NCBI RefSeq assembly: GCF_900141805.1
Contig: NZ_FQYN01000005.1
Span: 186,001-250,000, forward strand
Length of the DNA: 64,000 bases
Direction of reading: 5' to 3'
Origin: Hymenobacter daecheongensis DSM 21074
Lineage (GTDB): Bacteria; Bacteroidota; Bacteroidia; Cytophagales; Hymenobacteraceae
Shown here: positions 8,953 to 18,104 of the stretch, one piece after another
Numbering within the stretch: position 1 is the stretch's first letter
Layout of the letters: each line of letters begins with the position of its first letter
Program-made: the position numbers and the translations under genes
The notes under the pieces: generated by a model
Database searches by the model: none
Seen by the model: the letters and a program-made list of their open reading frames with translations, nothing else
What the model was told of the DNA's origin: nothing

Positions 8953-11247
8953 ATGAAAAAAATTACTCTTCTGGCCCTGCTTTCGCTCGGGGCAAGTCTG
9001 CAGTCGGCTATGGCCCAGACGGCCATCACCATTGCGGCGGCCCGGGCGGCGGCTCCGGCCTACAATACCTCCGGTACGGCCGCCGTCACGGTGCGCGGCG
9101 TGGTTACCAACGGGCCGGAGCTGGGCGTGATTCGCTACCTGCAGGATGGCACGGGCGGCATTGCGGCCTACTCGCCGAGCATGAGCAACGTGCGCCCCGG
9201 CGACAGTATTTCCGTTACGGGCATCATCAAAGACTACAAGGGCCTGCTGGAGTTTGACCCGGTTACTTCGTTCACGGTGCTGGCCGGCAACCGGCCGCTG
9301 CCAACTCCGGTTGCCTTTCCGGCCTCGGCGCTCTCCACGGCCTTCGCCGAGCGGTATGAGGGCCAGCTGGTGCGCCTGAACAACCTGACCTCCGTGACCA
9401 CCACCACCGGCGCCCCCGTGTCGGCTTTCTCCAGCACCACCTACCGCATCAACGGCAACGGGGCGCTGACGGCCTACATCAACGCGGCCTCCACGGGCGC
9501 GGCCGGCCTGATTGGCAAACCCTCGCCGACCGGCGTATTCGATGCCATCGGCATCATGAGCCAATACACCAACACGGCTCCCGGCACCACCGGCTACCAG
9601 CTGCTGCCCCGCCTCTACGCCGATTTCCAGCAGGGCGGCACGCCTAACCTGGTAACAGCCCCACGCCCTACCAACATCAGCACCACCGGCTTCACGGTGA
9701 ATTTCACGACCCAGAACGCCGGCAACACGAAGCTGGAGTACGCTACCTCTCCTACCGGCACGTTCCAGTCGGTGACGGGCGCTACCAACACCACCCAGCA
9801 CAGCCTGGCCATCACGGGCCTGCAGCCGGCTACGGTGTACTACGTGAAGGCCATCTCCACCAACTCGGTGGGCCTGTCCGAGTCGCGCCTGATTCCTATG
9901 ATTACGGCCTCGAACTCCTCGGGTAAGATGCGCAGCTACTTCACCACGGCGGTGAACACCGCGCTGGCGCTGCCCGGCAACAATGCCGTGTACCTGCCCA
10001 ACGGGGCCATTGCCGACACCATTGCCCGCTATATCAACCGGGCTACCGCTACGCTCGACATTGCCATCTATAATTGGAACAGCCAGAAGATTCTGGATGC
10101 CGTGAATGCCGCCCACACCCGCGGCGTGGCCGTGCGCGTGCTGTTCGAGAACGACAACACCAACGTCAGCATTCAGAGCCTGAACCCCGCCATCCGGCGC
10201 GTGGGCCGCACCACGGCCCAGAACATCATGCACAACAAGTTTGTGATTATTGATGCCAACAACAATAACCCGAACGTTCCGTGGGTCTGGACCGGCTCGA
10301 CCAACTGGACTCCCGGCCAGCTGAGCGTGGACCGCAACAACTCCATTGCCATTCAGGATCAGTCGCTGGCGAAGGTGTACACCATGGAGATGGACGAGAT
10401 GTGGGGCGGTGGTACTACGAGCACGGCCGTATTCGGCTCGCTCAAAACCGACAACACCCCGCACTACCTCAACATTGGCGGCAAAACGGTGGAATCGTGG
10501 TTCTCGCCGACCGACAACGTGAACGGCCGCCTCATCGAGTCCATTCAGACCGCCGACAACGACCTGCACATTGCCACCATGCTCATCACCCAGAGCGACA
10601 TCGGCCGCGCCATCCGCGACCAGGTGAACCTGCGCGGCATCGCCAACTGCTCGGAAGTACTGGTGGATGACACGACCAGCAGCACCGCTTCGGGCAGCAT
10701 CTTCCGCACGATCAGAACGGCCATCGGCACCCGCGCCATGGTAAATAACGTGGCCGGCATCATGCACCACAAATACGCCATCATGGATGCCGGCGCTTCG
10801 GCTTCCGATCCGCAGGTGTTCGTGGGCTCGCACAACTGGAGCCTCTCGGCTAACACCGAAAACGACGAAAACACGCTCATCGTGCACGATGCCCGCATCG
10901 TGAATCAGTACTACCAGGAATTCCACCGCCGCATCACCGATCAGAACCGCGGCATCACGCCCTGCGCTCTGGTGCTGGCCACCCGCAACGGCACGGTGCA
11001 GAACTCCAACGTGCAGATCTATCCTAACCCGACCACGGGTAAGTTCCAGCTGCACCTGGAAGCCGCCAAAGCCCGCACGGCCACCATCACGCTGCGCGAT
11101 GCCACCGGCCGCGTCGTGCTGACGGAAACCCGTCCGCTGACCGGCCAGGATGTGAGCATTGATGCCACCCAGCTGCGCGCCGGCCTGTATCTGGTACAGA
11201 TCGTAACGCCCGAATCGACGCAGATCAGCCGCGTGGTGGTGGAGTAG
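8953..11247 (+). CDS. Secreted phospholipase D-like protein with OB-fold, FN3 and T9SS sorting domain
   Basis: A 764-residue protein: signal peptide (1-22), OB-fold region (about 25-225), FN3 (about 235-320), two phospholipase D domains and a C-terminal T9SS type A sorting domain (from about 690, with YPNP). The HKD motifs are complete: HNKFVIID (H427, K429, D434) followed by GSTNWT, and HHKYAIMD (H605, K607, D612) followed by GSHNWS. The PLD fold forms one active site from two HKD motifs and cleaves phosphodiesters in lipids or nucleic acids. With the OB-fold, an extracellular nuclease is as likely as a phospholipase (inference). The TATTTGCAG sequence near 8900 may be its promoter. A perfect terminator follows. 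Confidence 0.9.
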   Translation: MKKITLLALLSLGASLQSAMAQTAITIAAARAAAPAYNTSGTAAVTVRGVVTNGPELGVIRYLQDGTGGIAAYSPSMSNVRPGDSISVTGIIKDYKGLLEFDPVTSFTVLAGNRPLPTPVAFPASALSTAFAERYEGQLVRLNNLTSVTTTTGAPVSAFSSTTYRINGNGALTAYINAASTGAAGLIGKPSPTGVFDAIGIMSQYTNTAPGTTGYQLLPRLYADFQQGGTPNLVTAPRPTNISTTGFTVNFTTQNAGNTKLEYATSPTGTFQSVTGATNTTQHSLAITGLQPATVYYVKAISTNSVGLSESRLIPMITASNSSGKMRSYFTTAVNTALALPGNNAVYLPNGAIADTIARYINRATATLDIAIYNWNSQKILDAVNAAHTRGVAVRVLFENDNTNVSIQSLNPAIRRVGRTTAQNIMHNKFVIIDANNNNPNVPWVWTGSTNWTPGQLSVDRNNSIAIQDQSLAKVYTMEMDEMWGGGTTSTAVFGSLKTDNTPHYLNIGGKTVESWFSPTDNVNGRLIESIQTADNDLHIATMLITQSDIGRAIRDQVNLRGIANCSEVLVDDTTSSTASGSIFRTIRTAIGTRAMVNNVAGIMHHKYAIMDAGASASDPQVFVGSHNWSLSANTENDENTLIVHDARIVNQYYQEFHRRITDQNRGITPCALVLATRNGTVQNSNVQIYPNPTTGKFQLHLEAAKARTATITLRDATGRVVLTETRPLTGQDVSIDATQLRAGLYLVQIVTPESTQISRVVVE

Positions 11248-11261
11248 ATTACATCTTGATT

Positions 11262-11312
11262 CCACGCAAAAAAGGCGGCTCCCCAACTTGGGGAGCCGCC
11301 TTTTTTGCGTGG
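11262..11312. terminator. Strong palindromic (bidirectional) terminator
   Basis: A near-continuous stem of more than 20 base pairs containing AAAAAAGGCGGCTCCCC and its complement around a short loop, with A- and T-runs on both sides. It lies between the convergent PLD gene and cupin gene and can end both transcripts. Confidence 0.9.
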
Positions 11313-11360
11313 AGTAGAAGCGGGACGTCCTGCTGAGCTTGCACCTGGCGGCTCCTGCCC

Positions 11361-11918
11361 CTACCGCTGCGACACCAGCGGGCCAACCAGCTGCATTTCG
11401 TGAGTGGCGAAGAGGCGGGCCAGCTCATCGGGGTTGGGCGGGGCCGGGAAGGCGGCCAGGGCCACGAAGAACTCTTCCAGCTTGCCGGCGGGCTGCAGCG
11501 TCACGGTCATGCGGCCTTTCTCGCTCATCTGCAGCCATGAATGCGGCACTTTGCGGGGCAGAAATATGCACTCCCCGGTAGTTAGCGAGTATTTTTCCTG
11601 GCCCACCTGGAAGTAATAGTTGCCTTCCAGCACGTAGAAAATCTCGTCCTGCCCCGGATGAATATGCAGCGGGGCACCCTTGCCCGGCGACAGGCTGGTT
11701 TGCTCAAAGATGGCCAGATTGCCCTGCGTGTCCTTGCCGGACACTTTCACGTCCAGAATATTAGTATTGATGCCCGAGAGCTGAATATGGCCATGGTAGC
11801 GACCTTCGCCCGCTTTCACGCGGAAGCCCGCCTGCCGGGTGCTGGTTTCGCCCGCCCGGTCGGCCAGAAAAACAAACGGCATTGTCATTCCCGACAGCAC
11901 AAAGTTTCTTCTTTTCAT
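11361..11918 (-). CDS. Cupin-domain protein
   Basis: A 185-residue protein. Residues about 30-150 hold a single RmlC-like cupin barrel with motif 1 (PLHIHPGQDEIFYVLEG) and motif 2 (GECIFLPRKVPHSW), giving the usual His, His, Glu and His metal ligands. The N-terminus (MKRRNFVLSG) resembles a short Tat or export signal but has no clear cleavage site. Cupins of this size include dioxygenases, isomerases and binding proteins; substrate unknown. It is separated from mutS2 by a 40-base palindrome and probably has its own promoter. Confidence 0.88.
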   Translation of the reverse strand: MKRRNFVLSGMTMPFVFLADRAGETSTRQAGFRVKAGEGRYHGHIQLSGINTNILDVKVSGKDTQGNLAIFEQTSLSPGKGAPLHIHPGQDEIFYVLEGNYYFQVGQEKYSLTTGECIFLPRKVPHSWLQMSEKGRMTVTLQPAGKLEEFFVALAAFPAPPNPDELARLFATHEMQLVGPLVSQR

Positions 11919-11995
11919 GGCTTGCGAAGTTCAGGGTTGCTGCTGCTTCTGCCTGCCAGGGGCGGCTGCCGGTTGCACGGGGCAGCAGCCCGAAG

Positions 11996-12035
11996 GCAGA
12001 AAGAATATATATTTATAAATATATATTCTTTCTGC
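11996..12035. repeat. Perfect 40-base AT-rich palindrome, likely mutS2 terminator
   Basis: Two 20-base arms (11996-12015 and 12016-12035) are exact reverse complements with no loop. The sequence is almost all A/T in a GC-rich genome. It begins 8 bases beyond the mutS2 stop codon on the minus strand. It could act as a terminator or a binding site. Confidence 0.85.
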
Positions 12036-12043
12036 GAAAGGTC

Positions 12044-14464
12044 CTATCTCAACACCGCAATGGTCACGCCGTCGCCGCCACGGTCGGCGTGCTCGTCCTG
12101 CACGCTGGCAATGGCGCGCACCGAGCGCAGGTAGTCGCGCACCACTTGGCGCAGCACGCCGTTGCCGCGGCCGTGCAGGAAGCGCAGCTCGGGAATGCCG
12201 AACATGACGGCATCATCCACGAAGGCCATGATCTTGTGCAGGGCATCTTCGGCCCGTTCGCCGCGCAGGTCGAGGTTGGGGCTGAAGTTGCTCATGCGGC
12301 CGGTCATGTCGATGCCCGCGCCCGAATTGGCGTAGCTGACCCGCTCGGCCTTCTTTTCCCGCTCCCGGATTTCGGCCCGGCCCAGCTTTTCGAGCTGCGA
12401 CACCTTCACGATAGTTTTCATGCCCCCAAACGAAACCTCGGCGGTTTTGCCCTTCACGCTCATGATTTCGCCGTGGCCGTCCTGGCCGATGAGGGCCACT
12501 TTGTCGCCGGCTTTTAGGGTGCTTGCGTCGGCCAGCTCGCGGGTGGCTTTGGGCTTGGGCGGCTCTATCTGGAGCTTTTCGCGCACGAAGGTGTCGAGCT
12601 TCTGACGGGCGTCTTTGGTCTTGTCCTTGTCGGCCTGGCCGACGCGGATTTCCTGGATGGTGGCCTCGATTTGCTGGTTGGTGTCCTTGAGCAGCAGCTT
12701 GGCTTTGGCCTTGGCATCGCGCAGCACTTCGAGAGTGGTTTCGTCGAGGTGCTTTTTGAGGTCCTGGTATTCCTGGGCGGCTTTTTTCATGCGCCGCTCG
12801 GCTTTGGTAGCTTCAGCGGTACGCAGCTCCAGGTCGGCTTTTTCCTTTTCCAAGCCTTCCAGCAGCCGGTCGTAGCGGATTTTATCCTTGCCCACGAGTT
12901 GGGTAGCCCGCTCCACAATCTGCTTGGGCAGCCCAATTTTGCGGGCAATTTCGATGGCAAACGACGAGCCCGGCTTGCCGATTTCGAGCCGGTAGAGCGG
13001 CTGCAGCCGCTCGGGGTCGTAGCGCATAGCCCCGTTCACCACGCCCTCGGTGCGCTCGGCGAAGTTCTTCAGGTTGGTGTAGTGCGTGGTGATGACCCCA
13101 AAGGCGCGGGCACGGTTGAGCTGATCCAGCACGGCCTCGGCAATGGCCCCGCCCAGCGCGGGCTCGGTGCCGGTACCGAACTCGTCAATCAGCACCAGGC
13201 TGCGCTTGTTGGCCAGCGTCACGAACTGCTTCATGCTCAGCAGGTGCGAGGAATACGTGCTTAGGTCGTTTTCCAGGCTCTGCTCGTCGCCGATATCGAG
13301 GAAAATATCATCAAACATGCCGGCCTCGGAGCCGTCGGCAGCCGGGATGAGCAGGCCGCACTGCAGCATATACTGCACCAGCCCCACCGTCTTCATGCTC
13401 ACCGACTTACCGCCGGCATTCGGCCCCGAGATCAGCAGAATGCGGCGCTCGGGGTTCAACTCAATATCCAGGGGCACCACTTCGCGGGGGCTGTCCTTGA
13501 AGTGCTCCTTGAAAGTGAGGTAGAGCAGCGGATGGCGCACGGTCTGCCAGCGGATCAGCGGGCGGGCGTCGAGCCGGGGCATGGTGGCTTCGAGGCGGCC
13601 GGCCAGCAGGGCTTTGGCCCGCACGAAATCGAGCAGGCCCAGGTACTGGTATGCCTTGCGCAGATCCGGAATGTGGGGACGCAGCTGGTCAGTGAGGGCC
13701 GTCAGGATGCGGATCAGCTCGCGCTGGTAGCCGTTTTCGAGGTCCTTGATGTCGTTGTTCAGCTCAAAAACGGCTTCCGGCTCGATGAAAACCGTCTGGC
13801 CCGAAGCGGACTCGTCGTGAATCAGGCCCTTCACCCGGCGCTTGTGCTCGGCAATGACGGGCAGCACCAGCCGCCCACCGCGAATGGTCGGTTCAGCATC
13901 GCCGGGAATCCAGCCTTCGGCCTTAGCGTGGCGCAGGATGCCGGCAATCTGCTTGCGCAGCTGGCTTTGGCGGCCAATCAGCTCCTGCTTGAGCTGCGAC
14001 AACAGCGGCGAGGCGTTGTCGCGCACCTGGCCTTCGTCGTCCACTACTTTGTCCAAGGCGGCCAGCAGGTTGCGGTCTACCTGCACGCCGATGCCCAGCA
14101 GGCGCAGGGTCGGGTACAGGCTTTCCTCGGCCTGGGTGAAAAAGGTAAGCGCCTGGCGAATAGTGCGCAGGCTCATTTTCACGGCGAAAAACGCGGCTAC
14201 GTCGAGGTAGGAGCCGGGCAGGGCGGCGCGCACCAAGTGCGGGTGCACGTCGTGGTAGTGCTGGCTGGGGAAGTCGGCGCCGCTGTTGAGCAGCAGGCCG
14301 AACTCGTCGGTTTGCTGGAGCAGCTTCAGCAACTGGTCGTGCTTGGTCTGGAAGGTCATCTTGGCCACGAACTGGCGGCCCAGGGCGCTCAGGCACAGGC
14401 CCTCCAGCATCTCACGCAGCTGCGCGAAGCCTATTTTCTGCTCGAAATTTTGAGGAAGAATCAA
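12044..14464 (-). CDS. mutS2: MutS2 endonuclease / ribosome rescue ATPase
   Basis: An 806-residue protein. Domains in order: MutS core/lever helices, P-loop ATPase with Walker A GPNAGGKS (347-354) and Walker B LVLIDEFGTGTEP, a long charged coiled coil (about 500-640), a KOW-like segment, and a C-terminal Smr nuclease domain with LDLRGER and HGRGNGVLR. MutS2 suppresses recombination and, in Bacillus, resolves collided ribosomes. I use the TTG at 14464, just before LPQNFEQKIGF where family members begin. A -7-like TACTTTTA (minus strand, about 14505-14512) lies some 40 bases upstream, so the further TTG at 14551 would be outside the transcript. A palindromic terminator follows the stop. Confidence 0.95.
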   Translation of the reverse strand: MILPQNFEQKIGFAQLREMLEGLCLSALGRQFVAKMTFQTKHDQLLKLLQQTDEFGLLLNSGADFPSQHYHDVHPHLVRAALPGSYLDVAAFFAVKMSLRTIRQALTFFTQAEESLYPTLRLLGIGVQVDRNLLAALDKVVDDEGQVRDNASPLLSQLKQELIGRQSQLRKQIAGILRHAKAEGWIPGDAEPTIRGGRLVLPVIAEHKRRVKGLIHDESASGQTVFIEPEAVFELNNDIKDLENGYQRELIRILTALTDQLRPHIPDLRKAYQYLGLLDFVRAKALLAGRLEATMPRLDARPLIRWQTVRHPLLYLTFKEHFKDSPREVVPLDIELNPERRILLISGPNAGGKSVSMKTVGLVQYMLQCGLLIPAADGSEAGMFDDIFLDIGDEQSLENDLSTYSSHLLSMKQFVTLANKRSLVLIDEFGTGTEPALGGAIAEAVLDQLNRARAFGVITTHYTNLKNFAERTEGVVNGAMRYDPERLQPLYRLEIGKPGSSFAIEIARKIGLPKQIVERATQLVGKDKIRYDRLLEGLEKEKADLELRTAEATKAERRMKKAAQEYQDLKKHLDETTLEVLRDAKAKAKLLLKDTNQQIEATIQEIRVGQADKDKTKDARQKLDTFVREKLQIEPPKPKATRELADASTLKAGDKVALIGQDGHGEIMSVKGKTAEVSFGGMKTIVKVSQLEKLGRAEIREREKKAERVSYANSGAGIDMTGRMSNFSPNLDLRGERAEDALHKIMAFVDDAVMFGIPELRFLHGRGNGVLRQVVRDYLRSVRAIASVQDEHADRGGDGVTIAVLR

Positions 14465-14555
14465 TGCGGGTAATGGGTAATTAGGGGGTATTGAGAAGGA
14501 ATGTAAAAGTAAACATTCGCGGCGGGGCGAAAGATTCGCGGGGATTATCAATTAG

Positions 14556-15230
14556 CTAATCATTCGCCCCGCTAGCTTCTGCTTTATTCTGGCGGGCAGC
14601 AAACCACGCCCCCAGATACGTCAGCCCATTCCCGTAAATCATAAACACGGAGCCCCATTTCCCGTCCTTGACGCCGTGCGTCAGCAGGTGCCAGCTGAAG
14701 TAGCACAAGCCGGCTACAATCAGCCAGCCAACTACACTCGCCACTGGCTTTTCAAAGAAGGTCTTCTCACGTGTAATGCCCACAGACCGATCAGTAGAGA
14801 AGTCAGCCGCCTGCTTTCTGAAGTCTGCTGCCAAAGCCACAATATCGTCAGCCGGGCAAAAAGTATCGTTGTGCGCCAAAGTCACTTTTTGACCAGAGCG
14901 CAGGCGCAAGCGGAACGTCTTGTTGCCATTGAATTCCTGGTAATGAAAAGACGCAATATCTGCCAGCATAATCTGCTGATCCGGTGCCGATTTGGAGCTA
15001 CGAATCGACAATTGGTCCGGCGTCAAAGTCACCTGTTTCGCGACTATAGCCACTCTCTTGATAAGCAAATAACCACCAAACAGGCAAACTGCCGCCCAAA
15101 TAAGAAATACACCCCAAGGCAGATTTAGTCCGCGGGCTAACACCATGCTTCCAAAAAATAGAACAAGGGTGCCCATGAAAATGGCCACAAAAACCCATGT
15201 TCGCATAATCTGAATAGTATACTCTTTCAT
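14556..15230 (-). CDS. Four-helix membrane protein of unknown function
   Basis: A 224-residue protein with hydrophobic segments at about 10-32, 37-58, 163-182 and 190-212. A central soluble domain (about 65-150) has a PH-like pattern of beta strands (QVTLTPDQLSIRSSKSAPDQ). This resembles bacterial PH-domain (bPH) membrane proteins, an inference from layout only. Base composition is lower in GC than the neighbours. It is not part of an obvious operon: mutS2 lies downstream with its own promoter, and the TIGR02757 gene ends 20 bases upstream. Confidence 0.72.
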   Translation of the reverse strand: MKEYTIQIMRTWVFVAIFMGTLVLFFGSMVLARGLNLPWGVFLIWAAVCLFGGYLLIKRVAIVAKQVTLTPDQLSIRSSKSAPDQQIMLADIASFHYQEFNGNKTFRLRLRSGQKVTLAHNDTFCPADDIVALAADFRKQAADFSTDRSVGITREKTFFEKPVASVVGWLIVAGLCYFSWHLLTHGVKDGKWGSVFMIYGNGLTYLGAWFAARQNKAEASGAND

Positions 15231-15250
15231 CTTTCTATTTATTGCTTGTA

Positions 15251-16018
15251 TTAACTACCAATATTTTTCTCCTCCACCCCCAGCCCAAACAAGGCGAAAT
15301 CATACTTCACTGGATCAGCAGCATCGAACCGGCGCAGGTTTTCGGTGAGCTCCTCGGCGGCTCGCCAATCCACCACGGGGCGGGTTAATAATCCCAGCTG
15401 CCGGGCCTGGCGCTCTACGTGCACGTCGATGGGGCAGATCAAATCCGCCATCGGCAGGCGGCGCCAGAGGCCGAAGTCCACGCCCCGGTCGTCGTGGCGC
15501 ACCAGCCAGCGCAGGTACATATTCACGCGCTTGCAGGCCGAGCCGCGGGCGGGCGTGGCCACGTGCTTGCGGGTGCGCTGGGGCGCGTCTTCGAGGCTGA
15601 AGAACCGGGTATGGAAGTTTTCGAGCCGCTCACGCTGGGTGTTTCCTTGTAGAAACGCATCTTCCAGCGTATCGTGCCCGGCGTAGTAGTCGCGCAGCCA
15701 GTGCACGAAGTAGAGCAGGTCGGTGTCGCAGAAGGTGCGGTGGCAGAAGCCGAGTAGCTTCTTCAGATCCTCCTCCTGGTGCTGGGTGATGAACTGGTGG
15801 GGCGCATCGTCCATGCGGCGCAGCAGCTCCGTGACTTTGCTGATAATGGTCGGCCGCCGGCCCCAGGCCAGCAGGGCGGCAAATAGAGCGCTTATTTCAA
15901 TATCCGGCCGCTGGGTGAAGCGGTGGGGAATGCTGATGGGGTCGTTTTCGATGAACGCCGGCCGGTTGTAATGGTCGTAGCGTTCCTCCAGCAGATTCAG
16001 AGTCTGGGCGTGGGTCAT
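15251..16018 (-). CDS. TIGR02757 / DUF2400 family protein
   Basis: A 255-residue protein matching the TIGR02757 family along its whole length: YDHYNRPAFIENDPISIPHRF near the start, LFAALLAWGRRPTIISK, the Lys/Arg-rich KHVATPARGSACKRVNMYLRW, and LICPIDVHVERQARQLGL. The pattern of helices and the PxDxHV segment recall helix-hairpin-helix DNA glycosylases, but no catalytic activity has been shown to my knowledge. It is common in Bacteroidota as a single-copy gene. It lies 20 bases upstream of the membrane gene and 24 bases from the LysM gene, all on the minus strand. Confidence 0.88.
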   Translation of the reverse strand: MTHAQTLNLLEERYDHYNRPAFIENDPISIPHRFTQRPDIEISALFAALLAWGRRPTIISKVTELLRRMDDAPHQFITQHQEEDLKKLLGFCHRTFCDTDLLYFVHWLRDYYAGHDTLEDAFLQGNTQRERLENFHTRFFSLEDAPQRTRKHVATPARGSACKRVNMYLRWLVRHDDRGVDFGLWRRLPMADLICPIDVHVERQARQLGLLTRPVVDWRAAEELTENLRRFDAADPVKYDFALFGLGVEEKNIGS

Positions 16019-16042
16019 AGCGGGGGCGCGGGCAACGCGCCC

Positions 16043-17011
16043 CTACGGAACGTAGGAGGTTTCGACGCGGAAGCGGGAGTCGGGGGTGGCCAGCTTCTGC
16101 ACGGCGCGGCGGGAAATGCGCACCAGCACGTTGCTGTTTTCGCCGGTATCCGGCAGCTGCCCAATCACGCGCACGTACACCGACTGGCCGTTCATGATGT
16201 TGCGCACCTGCATGATGGTGCCCACCGGCGCGGTTTTGTGCAGGGCCAGGTATTTGTCGGTGCCGCCGCCCTCAATCACGGCGGCAAGGCCGCTTTCCGT
16301 CACTTTGCGCACGATTTCGCTGGCCCGCTCGGGGGCTTCCTCCTTGGCGGGAGCCGGCGCGGTGCTGGCCGTGGCGGCCGGCTCCTTCTCCTTGTCCCGG
16401 TCGTTGTCGTCGCGCTCAGGGCGGTTGGTGGGCGCGGGCACCGGCGCGGCTTTCACCGGCGCGGTGGCTACCGGGGCGGCTTCGGGAGCCGCGGAGGCGC
16501 CCCCGGCGGGCACGATGATAAGCGTCTGGCCGATGCGGACGCCGGCGCTGGGGGCCATGTTATTCTGGCGGGCAATGTCGGCGGGCGTCAGGTCGAAGCG
16601 GCGGGCAATGGCGAAGAGCGTCTGGCCTTTTTCCACCTTGTACACCTTGTTGCCGCGGGCATCGGTGGTGAGGCCTTTGGCGGCCGGGTTGGGAGCCGCA
16701 GCAGTGGGAGCCGCTTTGGCGGCACTGGGGGCCGAAATCACCACGCGGGTGCGGGGCACCAGCACAATCTGGCCGGCCCCGAGGGCACCTTCCAGCTTCG
16801 GATTTACCTCCACAATCTGCTCGACGGGCACTTTGTAGCGGCGCGAAATGCCGTAGAGCGTTTCGCCCGGCATCACGCGGTGCTTGATCAGGACTTTGTT
16901 ATTACGATACTCCACGCCGATGGAATCGGGCAGGATGGTGGGCCGCACGGCGGCCGAAGCAGCAAAACCAGACAGGGCAAAAGCGGCAAACAGCAACGAA
17001 AAACGGGTCAT
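16043..17011 (-). CDS. LysM cell-wall protein with C-terminal RlpA-like barrel
   Basis: A 322-residue secreted protein. A signal peptide (MTRFSLLFAAFALSGFAASA) sets the start at 17011. Two LysM repeats bind peptidoglycan: HRVMPGETLYGISRRYKVP (about 45-90) and YKVEKGQTLFAIARRFDLTP (about 125-170). A Pro/Ala-rich linker (about 180-235) leads to a C-terminal domain with LALHKTAPVGTIMQVRNIMN and SVYVRVIGQLP, the pattern of a double-psi beta-barrel as in RlpA. The RlpA catalytic Asp is not obvious, so it may only bind. A -7-like TATCTTTCG on the minus strand (17089-17097) is a likely promoter. The TAG stop merges with a small GGGGCGCG hairpin (16022-16043). Confidence 0.88.
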   Translation of the reverse strand: MTRFSLLFAAFALSGFAASAAVRPTILPDSIGVEYRNNKVLIKHRVMPGETLYGISRRYKVPVEQIVEVNPKLEGALGAGQIVLVPRTRVVISAPSAAKAAPTAAAPNPAAKGLTTDARGNKVYKVEKGQTLFAIARRFDLTPADIARQNNMAPSAGVRIGQTLIIVPAGGASAAPEAAPVATAPVKAAPVPAPTNRPERDDNDRDKEKEPAATASTAPAPAKEEAPERASEIVRKVTESGLAAVIEGGGTDKYLALHKTAPVGTIMQVRNIMNGQSVYVRVIGQLPDTGENSNVLVRISRRAVQKLATPDSRFRVETSYVP

Positions 17012-17265
17012 ACGGACGGTTTGCAAGAAAAAGACCACGGAAACTGAAAAAGGGGGCGCAGCCCGTGGCAAGCGGAATAAATGCTGCCGAAAGATAAATA
17101 AATAATCCTTGGCTGCGGGGCCGAAACGGGAGGCCGGCCCCGCGCAACCGCTGCGCTACCCAGGCAGCCCTGGGCTTAGCCAATTTGGTACCGCTTTGCT
17201 TCTAACGCCAAAATCCCGCTACTTTCGGCCGTTTCCTGGCCTTTCCTCCTTCTCAAGCTGCTTCC

Positions 17266-18018
17266 ATGCTCCACGCCATCGGTATCATTCCGGCCCGCTA
17301 CGCCTCCACCCGCCTGCCCGGCAAGCCGCTGGTTGATCTGGGCGGCAAGTCCATGATTCAGCGCGTGGTGGAGCAGGCCCGGCAGGCCAACCTGAGTCGC
17401 GTGGTGGTAGCCACCGACGACGACCGGATTCTGAGCCACGTGGAAAGCTTCGGCGGCGAGGCCGTACTCACCGCCCCCGACCACCCCAGCGGCACCGACC
17501 GAGTATTCGACGCCTACCGCCAGCTCGGCGTGGTAGCCGACTGCATCATCAACATTCAGGGCGACGAGCCCTTCATCCATCCGGCCCAGATCAATGCTTT
17601 GGTCGATTTGTTCGCCGCCGAGCCCCGTCCGCAGCTGGCTACGCTGGTGAAACCCGTCGTCAGCACCGAGGAGCTGTTCAGCCCGCACCTGCCCAAAGTG
17701 GTGCTCGATGCGCAGGGCTACGCGCTGTATTTCAGCCGCCACCCCCTGCCCTTCCAGCGGCAGCACGCTCCCACCGACTGGCTCGCCCACCACCGCTACC
17801 TGCGCCACATCGGCCTCTATGCCTACCGCCCCGACGTACTGGCTGACATCACCCTGCTGCCGCCCTCGGCGCTGGAGCAGGCCGAAAGCCTGGAGCAGCT
17901 GCGCTGGCTGGAAACCGGCTACCGCATCCTCACCGCCGAAACCACGCTCGATACCATCGGCATCGATACGCCGGAAGATGTGCAGCGGGCCTTGGCCCAA
18001 TTAAAAATCGAGAATTAA
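17266..18018 (+). CDS. kdsB: 3-deoxy-manno-octulosonate cytidylyltransferase (KdsB)
   Basis: A 250-residue enzyme that couples Kdo to CMP before its transfer to lipid A in LPS synthesis. The nucleotide-binding N-terminus IIPARYASTRLPGKPL (7-22) and the QGDEPFIH motif (about 97-104), with Asp for Mg2+, are conserved. The length fits the family (about 245-255). The last codons and the TAA stop (Glu-Asn-stop) lie in the left arm of an AT-rich palindrome. A -7-like TACTTTCG (about 17219-17226) precedes the ATG by 40 bases. It appears monocistronic. Confidence 0.96.
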   Translation: MLHAIGIIPARYASTRLPGKPLVDLGGKSMIQRVVEQARQANLSRVVVATDDDRILSHVESFGGEAVLTAPDHPSGTDRVFDAYRQLGVVADCIINIQGDEPFIHPAQINALVDLFAAEPRPQLATLVKPVVSTEELFSPHLPKVVLDAQGYALYFSRHPLPFQRQHAPTDWLAHHRYLRHIGLYAYRPDVLADITLLPPSALEQAESLEQLRWLETGYRILTAETTLDTIGIDTPEDVQRALAQLKIEN

Positions 18019-18090
18019 AAATTAAAAAATTACTGCCCAGTATTGCCGCGCAGGAGTAGTTGAATGGTCGGTTTTTAATTTTTAATTCTC
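18010..18090. repeat. AT-rich palindromic repeat between kdsB and the SUI1-family gene
   Basis: Exact 19-base arms at 18010-18028 and 18072-18090 (GAGAATTAAAAATTAAAAA and complement) with a GC-rich loop of 43 bases. It lies between convergent genes, can serve as a terminator, and supplies the TAA stop of kdsB. Confidence 0.82.
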
Positions 18091-18104
18091 AATTTTCAAT
18101 TGAT

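Noticed and set aside
8893..11286. A 797-residue minus-strand frame opposite the phospholipase D-like gene
   Set aside because: Arg/Gly/His-rich nonsense sequence with no signal or motif; the plus strand carries intact HKD motifs.
11326..11341. A third family C copy
   Set aside because: Only one half (CGTCCTGCTGAGCTTG) is present, with no complementary arm, so it is not listed as a repeat.
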